NCBI RefSeq assembly: GCF_030718205.1
Contig: NZ_JAUZQF010000002.1
Span: 434,001-498,000, forward strand
DNA: 64,000 nt
Origin: Nonomuraea turcica
GTDB taxonomy: Bacteria > Actinomycetota > Actinomycetes > Streptosporangiales > Streptosporangiaceae
Direction: 5' to 3'
Translations under genes and position numbers: made by a program
Notes under the pieces: model-generated
The model's database searches: none
Seen by the model: only the letters and a program-made list of their open reading frames with translations
What the model was told of the DNA's origin: nothing
Shown here: one piece after another, positions 1-9,511 of the stretch
How the letters are laid out: each line of letters begins with the position of its first letter
Position numbering within the stretch: the stretch's first letter is position 1

Positions 1-40
1 CAATCGGTCCGCCTCCGCCCGACGCGGCCGGTGCGTGCCG

Positions 41-1285
41 CTACTGATCAGCCCGGCGACCAGTTGGTGTTTTGTCGGCGGCGCCGTTGGCCGGTGGCGT
101 GGTGGGGATTCGTACGTGGATGGTGAGGCCGCCGTCAGGTCGGGGGCGGGCGTGGACGTGACCGTGGTGGGCATGGGCGACAGACCGGACGATGGACAGG
201 CCGAGCCCGGCGCCGCGGTCAGGCGGGGCCACGTGGGGGTCGATGAGCCGGTCGGTCGCGGCGAGACGGCGGAAGGGTTCGAACAGCCCGCTGACCTCGT
301 CGAGCGGGATGGCGGGTCCGGTGTTGGCGACGGTGAGGTAGCCGTGTCCGTCGGTGGTGCCGGTGGTGATGGAGACCCATCCGTCTTCGGTGAGGTTGTA
401 GCGGACGGCGTTGTCGATCAGGTTATGGACGAGGCGTTCCAGCAGCACCGGGTCACCGGTTACGGGGGCGGGCGTGAGGCTGGTGCGGATGTCGACGCGG
501 GCGTCGCGGGCCGCGTCGCCGGAGAGATCGACGGTCTGGTGGGCGAGGTCGGCGAGGTCGACCCGGCTGTGCTCGGTGAGCTGCGCGTCGCTGGTGGCGA
601 GGACGAGCAGGCCGTCGATGAGACGTTCGTTTCTCTCGTTGACCTCGAGGAGAGTGGCGCCGAGCCGTTGGGTGGACTCCGGGGTGTCGGGGGCGTCGAG
701 TGCGACCTGGATCAGGGTGCGATTGATGGTCAGCGGGGTGCGAAGTTCGTGGGATGCGTTGGCGACGAAGCGTCGTTGGCCGTCGAAGGAGCGATCGAGC
801 CGTTCGAGCATGGCGTCGAAGGTGTCGGCGAGGTCTTTGATCTCATCGTCGGGCCCCGTGAGGGCGATGCGTTCGTGCAGACTGCGGTCGGCGACGCGGC
901 GGGCGGTCGCGATGACCCGCTGCAGGGGGTGCAGTGCCCGGCCGGCCAACAGCCAGCCGAGCCCGCCGGCGAGGAGGCCGACGACGGCGAGCGAGGCCAG
1001 GGACCAGGCGATCATCGCGCGCATGGTGTCGTCGCGGTCCTGCTGGAACTGGACCCGGAGCGCCTCGTGCAGTTGCTTGACCTTGCCATTGTCGTGACCG
1101 GTTTCGCCCACGAAGTCCGCGGCGAGCTGTTCGGTAGTGGCGGCCCGCCGGGCCGCGTGCTGTTCGAGCGACTGCCCGAAGTAGATGTACATGAGAGCGA
1201 TGAGCACCAGACCGGCAAAAAGAAACGCGATGGCGTACAGCAGGGTGAGCCGCACCCGGATCGTGGAGCGCCACCAGCGGCTCAT
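41..1285 (-). CDS. Sensor histidine kinase (OmpR-type two-component partner)
   Basis: A 414-residue membrane sensor kinase. It has a transmembrane helix near residues 12-34, a short extracytoplasmic loop, a second helix near 90-114, a HAMP-like linker, and a dimerisation box ASHELRTPL with the phosphoacceptor His179. The ATPase part shows the N box (HNLIDNAVRYN) and G box (GAGLGLSIVRS). The ATG at 1285 was chosen because it overlaps the stop of the upstream response regulator by 4 bases (ATGA) and the signal-anchor follows directly; the longer frame to 1405 lies inside the regulator gene. By context it probably governs the flavin and ABC-exporter genes on the other strand. The ligand is unknown. 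Confidence 0.93.
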   Translation of the reverse strand: MSRWWRSTIRVRLTLLYAIAFLFAGLVLIALMYIYFGQSLEQHAARRAATTEQLAADFVGETGHDNGKVKQLHEALRVQFQQDRDDTMRAMIAWSLASLAVVGLLAGGLGWLLAGRALHPLQRVIATARRVADRSLHERIALTGPDDEIKDLADTFDAMLERLDRSFDGQRRFVANASHELRTPLTINRTLIQVALDAPDTPESTQRLGATLLEVNERNERLIDGLLVLATSDAQLTEHSRVDLADLAHQTVDLSGDAARDARVDIRTSLTPAPVTGDPVLLERLVHNLIDNAVRYNLTEDGWVSITTGTTDGHGYLTVANTGPAIPLDEVSGLFEPFRRLAATDRLIDPHVAPPDRGAGLGLSIVRSVAHAHHGHVHARPRPDGGLTIHVRIPTTPPANGAADKTPTGRRADQ

Positions 1286-1938
1286 GGGATGCGGTACCCG
1301 GCGCCGGGGAGGGTGTGGATGATCGGCGGCTCGCCCAGCTTGCGGCGCAGCATCATGATCGTGAACCGGACGACACCGGTGAACGGATCGGTGTGCTCGT
1401 CCCATGCCTTCTCCAGCAGTTGTTCGGCGGAGACCACACCGCCGCCGGCCCGGAGGAGCTCGGCCAGGACGGCGAACTCCTTGCGGGACAACGCAACGAA
1501 TTCACCGTCGCGGGTGACGATGCGGCGGTGCGGGTCGAGGCGGACGCCTGCGCGCTCGAGCACCGGTGGCGCCGCCGGCCGGGCCCGCCGGCCGAGGGCG
1601 TGAATGCGGGCGATGAGCTCGGCGAAGTCGAACGGCTTGGTCAAATAGTCGTCGGCACCCAGGCCGAGGCCGGCCACCCGCTGGCTGACCGCGGTCGCGG
1701 CGGTGAGCATCAGGATCCGGGTGTCGGCTCCCGTCTCCACCAGGGTGGCGCACACCTGGTCGCCGGACACCCTTGGCAGATCACGGTCCAGCACGACCAC
1801 GTCGTAGTCATTGACCGACAGGCGTTCCAGCGCGGCATCGCCGTCATAGGCCACGTCGACAGCCATGGCGTGGTTTCGAAGCCCGGCAGTGATCGCATCG
1901 GCCAGCAAGCGCTCATCCTCCACTACCAGTACCCGCAC
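1282..1938 (-). CDS. OmpR/PhoB-family response regulator
   Basis: A 218-residue regulator with an N-terminal receiver (acidic pair E7/D8, phosphorylatable Asp51 in VVLDRDLP, Lys in LTKPF) and a C-terminal winged-helix DNA-binding domain ending GAGYRIP. It is translationally coupled to the downstream sensor kinase (ATGA overlap). It is divergent from the FMN-binding protein gene. The intergenic space carries GTTAG direct repeats at 11-bp spacing, typical of dimeric OmpR-family binding, and the same element recurs at 4412. The regulator binding those sites is an inference. Confidence 0.93.
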   Translation of the reverse strand: MRVLVVEDERLLADAITAGLRNHAMAVDVAYDGDAALERLSVNDYDVVVLDRDLPRVSGDQVCATLVETGADTRILMLTAATAVSQRVAGLGLGADDYLTKPFDFAELIARIHALGRRARPAAPPVLERAGVRLDPHRRIVTRDGEFVALSRKEFAVLAELLRAGGGVVSAEQLLEKAWDEHTDPFTGVVRFTIMMLRRKLGEPPIIHTLPGAGYRIP

Positions 1939-1954
1939 GCCGACTATGGTGCCC

Positions 1955-2016
1955 GCTCACGCCGTTAGGTGACCGTTAGGGACCGGCCTAGCGCTTCTCT
2001 AATGCCGCAATTGGTG
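1955..2016 (+). promoter_or_regulatory. Shared 62-bp promoter element, copy A
   Basis: This contains CGTTAGG at 1963-1969 and again at 1974-1980 (11-bp periodicity), then CCTAGCG and TCTAATG, then ATTGGTG. It aligns without gaps to 4412-4473, matching at about 43 of 62 positions by my count. The repeats look like an OmpR-family tandem box and the TAAT segment could be the -10. The orientation suggests it drives the FMN-binding/apbE operon. Function is inferred from the conservation only. Confidence 0.7.
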
Positions 2017-2077
2017 AGCTGGGCCCAGCTCGGATCCTGGCCGAGCGCAATCATCCACGCGTCGTTAGGGGTCCGTT

Positions 2078-2572
2078 GTGAAACATCCGCGCGGCCAAAG
2101 GCAGGTAGGCGGCGGGATGCCGTGGCGTACGCCGGGTGAGAAGGCGCGCGCGGTGGCGTTGTCGGCGGCGGCGATCGGCGCTGTCTACGCGTCCGGCTAT
2201 CTGGTGGTGACCACACCGGCTCTTGCTGGGATGTCCCCGTCCGAGGTGATCCTGGAGCTGGCGCCCCCGGCGTCGGCCGGCACATACCGCGACGGGACGT
2301 ACACCGGGACGGCGAGCAACAAGTTCGGCAGCGTCTCCGTCGCGGTGAGCATCGCATCCGGCCGGATCAGCCGCGTGGAGATCATCGGATCGGACACCCT
2401 CTACCCGCGAAGCTATATCGACGGGCTGCCCGACCAGGTGCTCAACACCCAGTCGGCCGATGTCCCGGTGGTGTCCGGGGCGACGGCCAGCTGGGAGGAC
2501 TTCGTCCAAGCCGTGCAGCGGGCGCTGCGCGAGGCGGCCGGGGCGTCACCCGGCACCACCAAGGGCGGCTGA
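2078..2572 (+). CDS. Small membrane-anchored FMN-binding domain protein
   Basis: A 164-residue protein with one N-terminal membrane segment (about 26-45) followed by an FMN-binding domain. Residues 133-136 read SGAT within VVSGATASWEDF, the recognised flavinylation motif in which ApbE links FMN to Thr (here Thr136). The length and architecture resemble a stripped-down RnfG/NqrC C-terminal domain. It starts at GTG 2078 with an AGGGG ribosome site just upstream. The very next gene encodes an ApbE transferase, which supports covalent flavinylation. It probably carries electrons at the outer membrane face; donor and acceptor are not evident. Confidence 0.88.
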   Translation: MKHPRGQRQVGGGMPWRTPGEKARAVALSAAAIGAVYASGYLVVTTPALAGMSPSEVILELAPPASAGTYRDGTYTGTASNKFGSVSVAVSIASGRISRVEIIGSDTLYPRSYIDGLPDQVLNTQSADVPVVSGATASWEDFVQAVQRALREAAGASPGTTKGG

Positions 2573-2573
2573 C

Positions 2574-3503
2574 ATGAATCCGCGCGCCGGCGGTCGGGCC
2601 GGATGGACCGAAGTGTGGATGGACACCTTGGTGACCATCCAGCTGGCCGTCCCGGCGTCCGAAGCGCCGGCCTGGGCAGGTACGGTCGCACGCGCATTCC
2701 GCTGGTTCGCCGCCGTCGAGGCCACCTGCTCGCGGTTCGACCCGGCCAGCGAGGTGAGCCGCCTGATCCACCAGGCCGGCAGGCCGGTACCGGTCAGTTC
2801 GATGCTGTTCGAGGCGCTCAGCCTCGGCCTGGTCCTCGCCGAGGCGACCGATGGCGCGTTCGACCCGACGATCGGGCATCGGCAGGAGACGGCCGGGTAC
2901 GACCGGAACTACCGCACCGGAGAGCGTTGGCGCAGCGGCATCCACCCCGGTGCCCGGCCGACGTACCGGGACGTGCTGCTCGACCCCGCCGGACGGACGG
3001 TCACCCTGCGCCGTCCCGTGCTCTTCGACCTGGGAGGCCTGGCCAAGGGCCTGGCCGTGGATCTCGCAACGCGGGAGTTGGCCGACGCGCCGGGCGCGGT
3101 GGTGGACGCGGGCGGCGACGTCTATGCGCGTGGCGCCGACCGCGACGGCCGCCCCTGGCGGATCGGCATAGCCGATCCGCGGCGGCCGGGCACACTGCTG
3201 GGCAGCCTGCGGGTCACTGACGGCGCGGTGGCCGGCTCCGGCGGTACCGCCCGTGGAGCCCACATCCTCGACCCCCGTCCCGCATCCGTGAGGGGCGAGC
3301 GACCGGTGGGGGTCACGGTGTCCGCACCGACCACGGTGATCGCCGACGCGCTGTCTACGGCCGCCTTCGTGCTCGGTGTCACCGCCGGGCGTGACCTGCT
3401 GGACAACACCGACGAGGTGGAGGGCCTGATGATCACCAGATCAGGTGAGCGCATCACCACCAGCGGCTTTGCGCTGGACACACCTGAGGTTTCCACGTCG
3501 TGA
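2574..3503 (+). CDS. apbE: FAD:protein FMN transferase (ApbE family)
   Basis: A 309-residue enzyme that attaches FMN from FAD to a Ser/Thr in the SGAT motif of a target protein. Family landmarks are visible: MDTLVTIQL at the N terminus, ATDGAFDPTIG, FDLGGLAKGLAVD, VVDAGGDVYARG, GSGGTARGAHILDPRP (Mg/FAD site) and VIADALSTAAFVLG. No lipobox or signal peptide is seen, so it may act in the cytoplasm or be exported without a recognisable signal. It starts one base after the FMN-binding gene's stop and overlaps the next gene by 4 bases (GTGA). Its substrate is most likely the preceding protein. Confidence 0.94.
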   Translation: MNPRAGGRAGWTEVWMDTLVTIQLAVPASEAPAWAGTVARAFRWFAAVEATCSRFDPASEVSRLIHQAGRPVPVSSMLFEALSLGLVLAEATDGAFDPTIGHRQETAGYDRNYRTGERWRSGIHPGARPTYRDVLLDPAGRTVTLRRPVLFDLGGLAKGLAVDLATRELADAPGAVVDAGGDVYARGADRDGRPWRIGIADPRRPGTLLGSLRVTDGAVAGSGGTARGAHILDPRPASVRGERPVGVTVSAPTTVIADALSTAAFVLGVTAGRDLLDNTDEVEGLMITRSGERITTSGFALDTPEVSTS

Positions 3504-4375
3504 GCACGACGACCGCCCGCCGCCGATGGTCCGAGATGGCGCATCGCCTCGTCCGGTGGGCGCGCGGCCCGAAGGTCTTGTTGATCGGCGTCCTGCTGGT
3601 GCTGGTCGCGGTGACGGCGCCCGGAGCCACGGGCGGTGCTGGTCGGGCGTGGCTGACCGTTGCGCTGGCAGCCGGCACCGCCGCCGGCATCGAGATGATG
3701 ATCACCGCGGCGCGTCGCCGGCGGCTGCGGATACCGGACGGCGCGGTCGGGACCGGCGTGATCCTTGGGATGATCCTCGACCCGAGTCTTCCGCTGCCGG
3801 CGGTGGCGGCCTTGGCCGGTGCCGCGGTGGTGATCAAACACCTGGTCCGCATCGGCCGCGGGCACGTGTTCAACCCAGCTGCGCTCGCCCTGGTCGCCGC
3901 CGGGCTGTTCGGTGTGGAGGCGCAGAGCTGGTGGGGTGTGGCGGCCGCACCGGCGTATGTGATGGTGCCGCTGGTCGTCATCACCGGTCTGTTCATCGCC
4001 GACCGGGTCAACCGGCTGCCCATGGTCGGCGCCTTCCTCGGCGCCTACTACCTCCTGCTCATCTTGGCGTACTTGCTCCTCGCCCTTGCCTACACCATGT
4101 TCGCCGCCTTCACCGGCATGGCCGGCCGCGTCTCCGTCGTTTACGACGAGCCGTTCGTGAACGCTTCCCTCTTCGCCGGGTTCATCATGCTCACTGACCC
4201 GCCGACCAGCCCGGGTCGGCACGCCGATCAGTACATCTATGGGGTGATCGCGGCAGCCGCAGGCGTGGTGGGCGTCGTCCTCGGCCAGGCATACTCCTTG
4301 CCGCTCGGGCTACTCGCCGCCAACGCCTGGCTGGCGGTCCGCCGCTGCCTGCGGAGGACGGCCGCAACGGGCTGA
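3500..4375 (+). CDS. RnfD/NqrB-like polytopic membrane protein
   Basis: A 291-residue integral membrane protein with about eight hydrophobic segments. FNPAALALVAAGLFG (near 114-128) and FIMLTDPPTSPGR (near 230) match signature regions of the RnfD/NqrB family, which carries electrons through the membrane via flavin. The canonical SGAT flavinylation motif of RnfD/NqrB is absent; the only similar string is PGATGG near residue 43. GTG 3500 overlaps the apbE stop. With its two upstream neighbours it forms a minimal flavin electron-transfer set without RnfB/C iron-sulfur subunits. The exact role is unknown. Confidence 0.8.
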   Translation: MSTTTARRRWSEMAHRLVRWARGPKVLLIGVLLVLVAVTAPGATGGAGRAWLTVALAAGTAAGIEMMITAARRRRLRIPDGAVGTGVILGMILDPSLPLPAVAALAGAAVVIKHLVRIGRGHVFNPAALALVAAGLFGVEAQSWWGVAAAPAYVMVPLVVITGLFIADRVNRLPMVGAFLGAYYLLLILAYLLLALAYTMFAAFTGMAGRVSVVYDEPFVNASLFAGFIMLTDPPTSPGRHADQYIYGVIAAAAGVVGVVLGQAYSLPLGLLAANAWLAVRRCLRRTAATG

Positions 4376-4411
4376 CGCTCGCCTGACACCTGTCTGGCCG
4401 CCATCATGCCT

Positions 4412-4473
4412 GCTCACGGCGTTAGAAACCGGTTAGGAAAATCCCTAGCGGCGGTCTAATGGCCGGATTGGTG
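4412..4473 (+). promoter_or_regulatory. Shared 62-bp promoter element, copy B
   Basis: GTTAG at 4421-4425 and 4432-4436 (11 bp apart), then CCTAGCG, TCTAATG and ATTGGTG, collinear with copy A at 1955-2016. It lies about 40 bp upstream of the ATG at 4514 and so probably drives the small membrane protein and the ABC exporter genes. It implies the same regulator controls both operons. Confidence 0.7.
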
Positions 4474-4513
4474 GACTGAGGCTGACAACCACGTGCGATC
4501 GAGGAGTATCCGC

Positions 4514-4771
4514 ATGTCTGATCCGGCCCGCTATTCCGACTCAGGCGAGCGCACCGGGGTGCCGCGGTGGGTGAAGCTGTCCGTGCTCAGCGGCATTCTG
4601 GTGGCCGCGGTGGTGGTCGTCATCCTGCTGATGGGCGGCGGTGGCGGTCCCGGGCACACTCCCCCGCCACACGGACCCGGTGGCCCCACTGGCAACGCGC
4701 CGCCGTCCAGCGTCGAGGGGCCTGACGGCAGTGGCCGCCCCGGGCACACCCCGCCGCCGCATGGGTCGTGA
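4514..4771 (+). CDS. Small membrane protein with Pro/His-rich repeated tail
   Basis: An 85-residue protein with a short charged N terminus, one transmembrane helix (about residues 21-40) and an extracytoplasmic tail holding two copies of PGHTPPPHG separated by a Gly/Pro/Ser linker. ATG 4514 was chosen because GAGGAG lies about 8 bases upstream; an in-frame GTG at 4493 has no such site. The His-rich repeats could bind metal or a cell-wall partner, but no family is recognised. It precedes the ABC exporter genes by 82 bases and follows promoter copy B, so it is probably co-expressed with them. Confidence 0.75.
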   Translation: MSDPARYSDSGERTGVPRWVKLSVLSGILVAAVVVVILLMGGGGGPGHTPPPHGPGGPTGNAPPSSVEGPDGSGRPGHTPPPHGS

Positions 4772-4853
4772 CATCCCCTCATGGCGCGAGCTCGCGCTCG
4801 AACACACCGAATCGATGTGGGGCCGCAATGCCGGCTCCGGGAGGTAGGACACC

Positions 4854-5548
<695 letters not shown>

Positions 5549-5552
<4 letters not shown>

Positions 5553-8005
5553 GCAGCCTGCTGGCGGTCAAGTTGCGCCGGGATCTGCGTGCCTCCTGGC
5601 CCCGGTTCGCGCTGATGGTGATCGCACTCGCGGTCAGCCTGGCGATCTTCGGCGGAGTTCTCATGGGCTGGGCCGCGGTCGGCAGGGAAGCCGGCGGCGC
5701 GTACATGAGCACCGAGCCCGCGTCGGCGACAATCGTGCTCGAGAAGGGCGTCGGCATCGAGAAAATGGCGGAGATCGCAGCCGCGGCGAAGCAGCAGCCT
5801 GGCGTGCTCGAGGCGACCGGCCGCACCCAATTCGAGAGCGTGGTCGAGGTCAACGGCCAGCCCCGCAGGACGATCCTCCAGGCGTTCGTGGCCGCCCCGG
5901 ACGATCAGATGCGGATGGTCAAGTTCGACCTGCGGCAGGAGGGCAAGTGGCCCCCGCCCCCCGGCGAGATCTGGATCGGCGGCGACGGATCCCTGTCCTT
6001 GCTCGGGGCGAGCGTCGGCGACACCCTCACCGTCGAGACTCCCGGCGGGGAACGCGCGCAGCTGCGGGTGGCCGGCACCGTGTACGACCCCAGCCTGGCT
6101 CCCTCGCCCCAGGAGCAGAAGGGCCACGGCTACCTGTCCACCGCATCGCTGCCCGCCACCGCCGGGCTACTCGACCAGCTCAAGCTCCAGGTCGCCGGCC
6201 CGGGCCAGACCGAGCCCAGCCCGGACCGCGGCACGGTCGTGTCCGTCGCGGATGACGTCGGCGAGTGGCTGCAGCGCGAATACGGCCTCATCATCGCCGA
6301 GATCCAGGTCCCCAAGCCCTACGCCCACCCGCACCAGTGGCAGGCCGACGTACTGCTCGTGTCGCTGATGGCCGGCGCGGCGGCCGCCCTGCTGCTGGCA
6401 ACCATCCTGGTCGCGACCATGCTCAACAACCTGTTCACCCGGCAGATCCCGCAGATCGGCATCATGAAGGCCATCGGCGCCCGGTCGGCGCGCATCGCGC
6501 GGCTGTACCTCGCGATGACCGTACTGGTGGCCGCCGCGGCCACTCTGCTGGCGCTGTACCCGGCGGTCCTGATCGGCCGGGACCGTGTCGAAGGACTGCT
6601 GGGCAACCTCGGCATCCAGCCGACCAGCCTGGCCGCCCCCTGGTGGACCTACCTCGCGATCGTGGCCATTGGACTGGCCCTGCCCTCCTTGATGGCCCTG
6701 CTGCCCCTCATCAGGGCCAGCCGCACCACCGTACGGGCCGCCATCGACCACCACGGCGGCGGCGCCAGGCCCAGTGCCGTCACCGGTGTGCTGGCCGGGC
6801 TCGCCCGCCTGCCGGGTCTCGATCGCGGCCTGATCATGGCGCTGCGTAACACCGTGCGCCGCCCTGCCAGATTCTGGCTGTCGGTCGGGCTGCTGGCCAC
6901 CGCCGGCACCGTCTTCGTCGCCGGCATGTCCCTCAGATCCGGGACTCAGGCCCTCGACGAACAACGACTCGCTCAACGCTACTGGGACGTCGACGTCCAA
7001 CTCGCCGAACCCGCCAACGCCGACACGGTCGGCAACGCTGCGCTGGAGCAACTGCCCGACATCACCCGGGTGGAGGCGTTCAACCGAGTACAGATCAGCA
7101 TCTCCGAACAGGGGCGACTGCCCATCACCAACACCTACCCCGACCAGGGACACGGCAGCATCAACCTCAACACCATCCCTGTCAACCGCGCCCTCCCACC
7201 TCCCACCGTGATCGAAGGCCGCTGGCTCAAACCCGGCGAAACCGGCGCTATCGTCCTCAACCAGCCAACCCATAACAAAACTGTCCCCAGCCTCGGTCCC
7301 GGCGACACCGTCCGCGTGTTCATCGACGGACAACCCACCACCTGGCAAATCGCCGGAATCATCGAAGAACCCGACTCCGCCGGCGGCGGCGCCTACACCA
7401 CGCCAGAGGCCCTCGCCAACGCCACCGGGAAACCTCAGCAGATCTCCCAACTGCGCATCATCACCACCCGCAGCGACGAACCCACCCGTCTGACCGTTGC
7501 CGACTCTGTCGAAGGAACCCTCACCGCCGCGGGAATCAAGGTGGAGCTCGCCGCATCAGAAAGCCGGGGCGCCGCCGCATCCTCGGCCCACCTCGGCCCC
7601 GTCCTGTCGGTCCTGCTCTACGTCGCTTTTCCTCTCGGCCTGGTCGGGGGCATCGGGCTGGCCTCCATGATGGGCGCCAACGTCCTCGACCGATTCCGTG
7701 AGTTCGGCGTCATGCACGCCATCGGAGCACGCCCGAGGGCGGTCCGCCGCATCGTCGTGGCCGAAGGCCTGTTCCTCGCCCTCACCAGCTGCCTGATGGC
7801 CGCGCTTCCCACGCTCGGCCTCACCAAACTCCTCGGCTACGGGCTCGGCAACACCTTTGGCAACACAGCGCTGCCCTTCCGCATCTCCGCCCTCGCCGTT
7901 GGCATCTGGGTCGCCATGGTCATCATCGGCGCGGCTATCGCTACCGACGCCGCCGCCAACCGCGCCTCGCGCATCACGGTCCGCGAGGCGCTCGCCTACA
8001 TCTGA
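5549..8005 (+). CDS. FtsX/MacB-family ABC transporter permease
   Basis: An 818-residue permease with duplicated architecture: an N-terminal membrane helix, a large extracytoplasmic (MacB periplasmic-core-like) region, three helices around 265-390 containing the FtsX segment QIGIMKAIGARSARIARLYL, then a second unit with helix, external domain and three C-terminal helices with EFGVMHAIGARPRAVRRIV. It is translationally coupled to the ATPase. The pair would form a dimeric complex coupling cytoplasmic ATP hydrolysis to movement of extracellular domains. The substrate is not deducible. Confidence 0.93.
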
Positions 8006-8024
8006 CAGCGAGGGGTTGTCCGCT

Positions 8025-8205
8025 TCACCGGCGGAGGCGCTCCGTTTGCTTGGACGGCTCCGGCGCCGAGAGCACCTCCCCGGTCTCGGAGAAACCTCCG
8101 GGTGCACGGCGTTCGACAAGCTTGACGGTTTCGTCCCCCGGGAACCGGCGACTGGCCAGGATGAGATCGCCGGTCGGCGGGAGGAGGGCGCCCTTGCGAC
8201 ATGAG
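8025..8205 (-). pseudogene. Possible degraded gene tail in the 8006-8250 gap
   Basis: Reading the minus strand from about 8205 to a stop at 8025 gives about 60 residues of ordinary composition (ILASRRFPGDETVKLVERRA and GFSETGEVLSAPEPSK are parts), unlike the Arg/Pro-rich shadows around it. There is no start codon with a ribosome site and no recognised family. It may be the C-terminal remnant of a lost gene, or chance. Nothing else was seen in this gap. Confidence 0.22.
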
Positions 8206-8250
8206 TGACAAGCTGTGCGATCCCTGCTGAGCTGGGCGTTCGCCGGGCGA

Positions 8251-9294
8251 TCAGGATGACGGGACCGGGCCCGTCGAGTCGCGGACGCTGAGGGTCGTCG
8301 CCAGTTGGAGGTGCCGGGAGGCGGGCTGGACACCGTCCGCCATGCGCAGGACGGTCTCGACGGCCATCCGGCCCATGCCGACGAGAGGTTGCCGGACGGA
8401 CGTGAGCCGGGGCGTGGTCCACTCGGTCTGCGGTGTGTCGTCGAACCCCGTGACCGACAGCTCGCTCGGGACGGTGATGTGAAGCGCCTTGGCCGCGGCG
8501 AGGACCCCGACGGCGATCTCGTCGTTGCCTGCGATGATCGCGGTCGGCCGCTCGTCGAGCGCGAGGAGGTCATGGCCGTGCCGGAGTCCCGCCTCGACGG
8601 AGAACGCCTCGTGGCGGATCATGGCGCGGTCCGGCGTGATGCCGGCCGAGTCAAGCGCGGCCTGGTAGCCGTGGAAGCGTTCCAGTGAGGGGGCAGAGCC
8701 CAGGGGGCCGCCGACCCAGGCGATCCTGCGGTGGCCGAGCTTGATGACGTGCTCGGTCGCCGAGCGACCGCCCGCCCAGTTGGTGGAGCCGATGCTGACG
8801 AGACGTGATTCGGACGTATCGATGGGGTCGATCGTCACGACGGGCACCTCGAGATTCTCCGCGGCGAGGAGCATCGGGTCGGGCACGGCGACGGCGAGCG
8901 CGATGATGCCGACGACACCGGACGCCTTCTGCTCCTCCATCCAGGCGCGCGCCGCCGTACGGTTCGTGCTGATCGGCTCGTCGGGCGGCAGGCGAAGGAG
9001 GAGCTCGGCCTGCGCCGAGGTCGCGGCCAGGAGGATGCCCTGGAGCACCGTTCCGGCGTAGCGGGACTCCACGATGTCGAGCACGGTGACGAGGGTGCGC
9101 TCCCGCGGATGCTGGTGTCGCACCGCCGTAGGCTTGTAGCCGATCTCGGCCATGGCTCCGAGCACCAGGTCGCGTGTCTTCGCCCCTACATCGCTGCGCC
9201 CGTTGAGAACCTTCGAGGCGGTCGCCGGCGAGACGCCGGCCAGCCGGGCGACATCCGCCAAGGTGGCTCGCTCGGAAGGACCTCGCCGTCGCAT
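8251..9294 (-). CDS. LacI-family transcriptional regulator
   Basis: A 347-residue repressor. The N-terminal helix-turn-helix and hinge read TLADVARLAGVSPATASKVL followed by NGRSDVGAKTR. The remainder is a periplasmic-binding-protein-like effector domain (VTVLDIVESRYAGTVLQGI, LGHRRIAWVGGP, AIIAGNDEIAVGVL, ELSVTGFDDTPQTEWTTPRL). It is divergent from the GH39 gene, and the gap between them holds two related 13-bp palindromes, so it most likely represses the GH39 gene and itself until a xylose-type sugar binds. The effector is inferred from context only. Confidence 0.94.
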   Translation of the reverse strand: MRRRGPSERATLADVARLAGVSPATASKVLNGRSDVGAKTRDLVLGAMAEIGYKPTAVRHQHPRERTLVTVLDIVESRYAGTVLQGILLAATSAQAELLLRLPPDEPISTNRTAARAWMEEQKASGVVGIIALAVAVPDPMLLAAENLEVPVVTIDPIDTSESRLVSIGSTNWAGGRSATEHVIKLGHRRIAWVGGPLGSAPSLERFHGYQAALDSAGITPDRAMIRHEAFSVEAGLRHGHDLLALDERPTAIIAGNDEIAVGVLAAAKALHITVPSELSVTGFDDTPQTEWTTPRLTSVRQPLVGMGRMAVETVLRMADGVQPASRHLQLATTLSVRDSTGPVPSS

Positions 9295-9313
9295 CAGGAC
9301 TCCCTTCAGGATT

Positions 9314-9326
9314 CGAAATTATTTCG
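9314..9326. promoter_or_regulatory. LacI-type operator, perfect palindrome
   Basis: CGAAATTATTTCG is a perfect inverted repeat around a central T, 20 bp upstream of the LacI start codon. A near copy lies at 9416-9428. Odd-length palindromes of this CGAAA-N-TTTCG character are typical of actinobacterial LacI-family operators on xylan and xyloside genes. Confidence 0.65.
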
Positions 9327-9415
9327 GAACCTACCACGAACCCTTGGCCGGGCTGCCACCCGTTGACACAGGACAGGCACGACACTTAATGTCCTCGAGA
9401 TCGACGAACAAGTTA

Positions 9416-9428
9416 CGAAATATTTTCG
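9416..9428. promoter_or_regulatory. Second LacI-type operator
   Basis: CGAAATATTTTCG differs from a perfect palindrome by one base and lies 102 bp from the first copy, on the GH39 side of the divergent promoter region. Two operators flanking the core promoters would allow repression of both genes. Confidence 0.6.
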
Positions 9429-9511
9429 CGACCGGTTCAGGAGGAGAGGAGAGGCCATTCGGCTGCCCATTCCCATCCCCCGTGAACGATTTCGTGAAGA
9501 GAAGTGAGGCC

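Noticed and set aside
35..1603. Long plus-strand open frame (522 codons) opposite the first two-component genes
   Set aside because: Gly/Val/Asp-rich composition is the antisense image of high-GC coding DNA. The minus strand holds clear kinase and regulator motifs.
2067..2082. Third GTTAG repeat (GTTAGGGGTCCGTTGT) as another regulator box
   Set aside because: It coincides with the ribosome site and GTG start of the FMN-binding gene and lacks the other conserved blocks.
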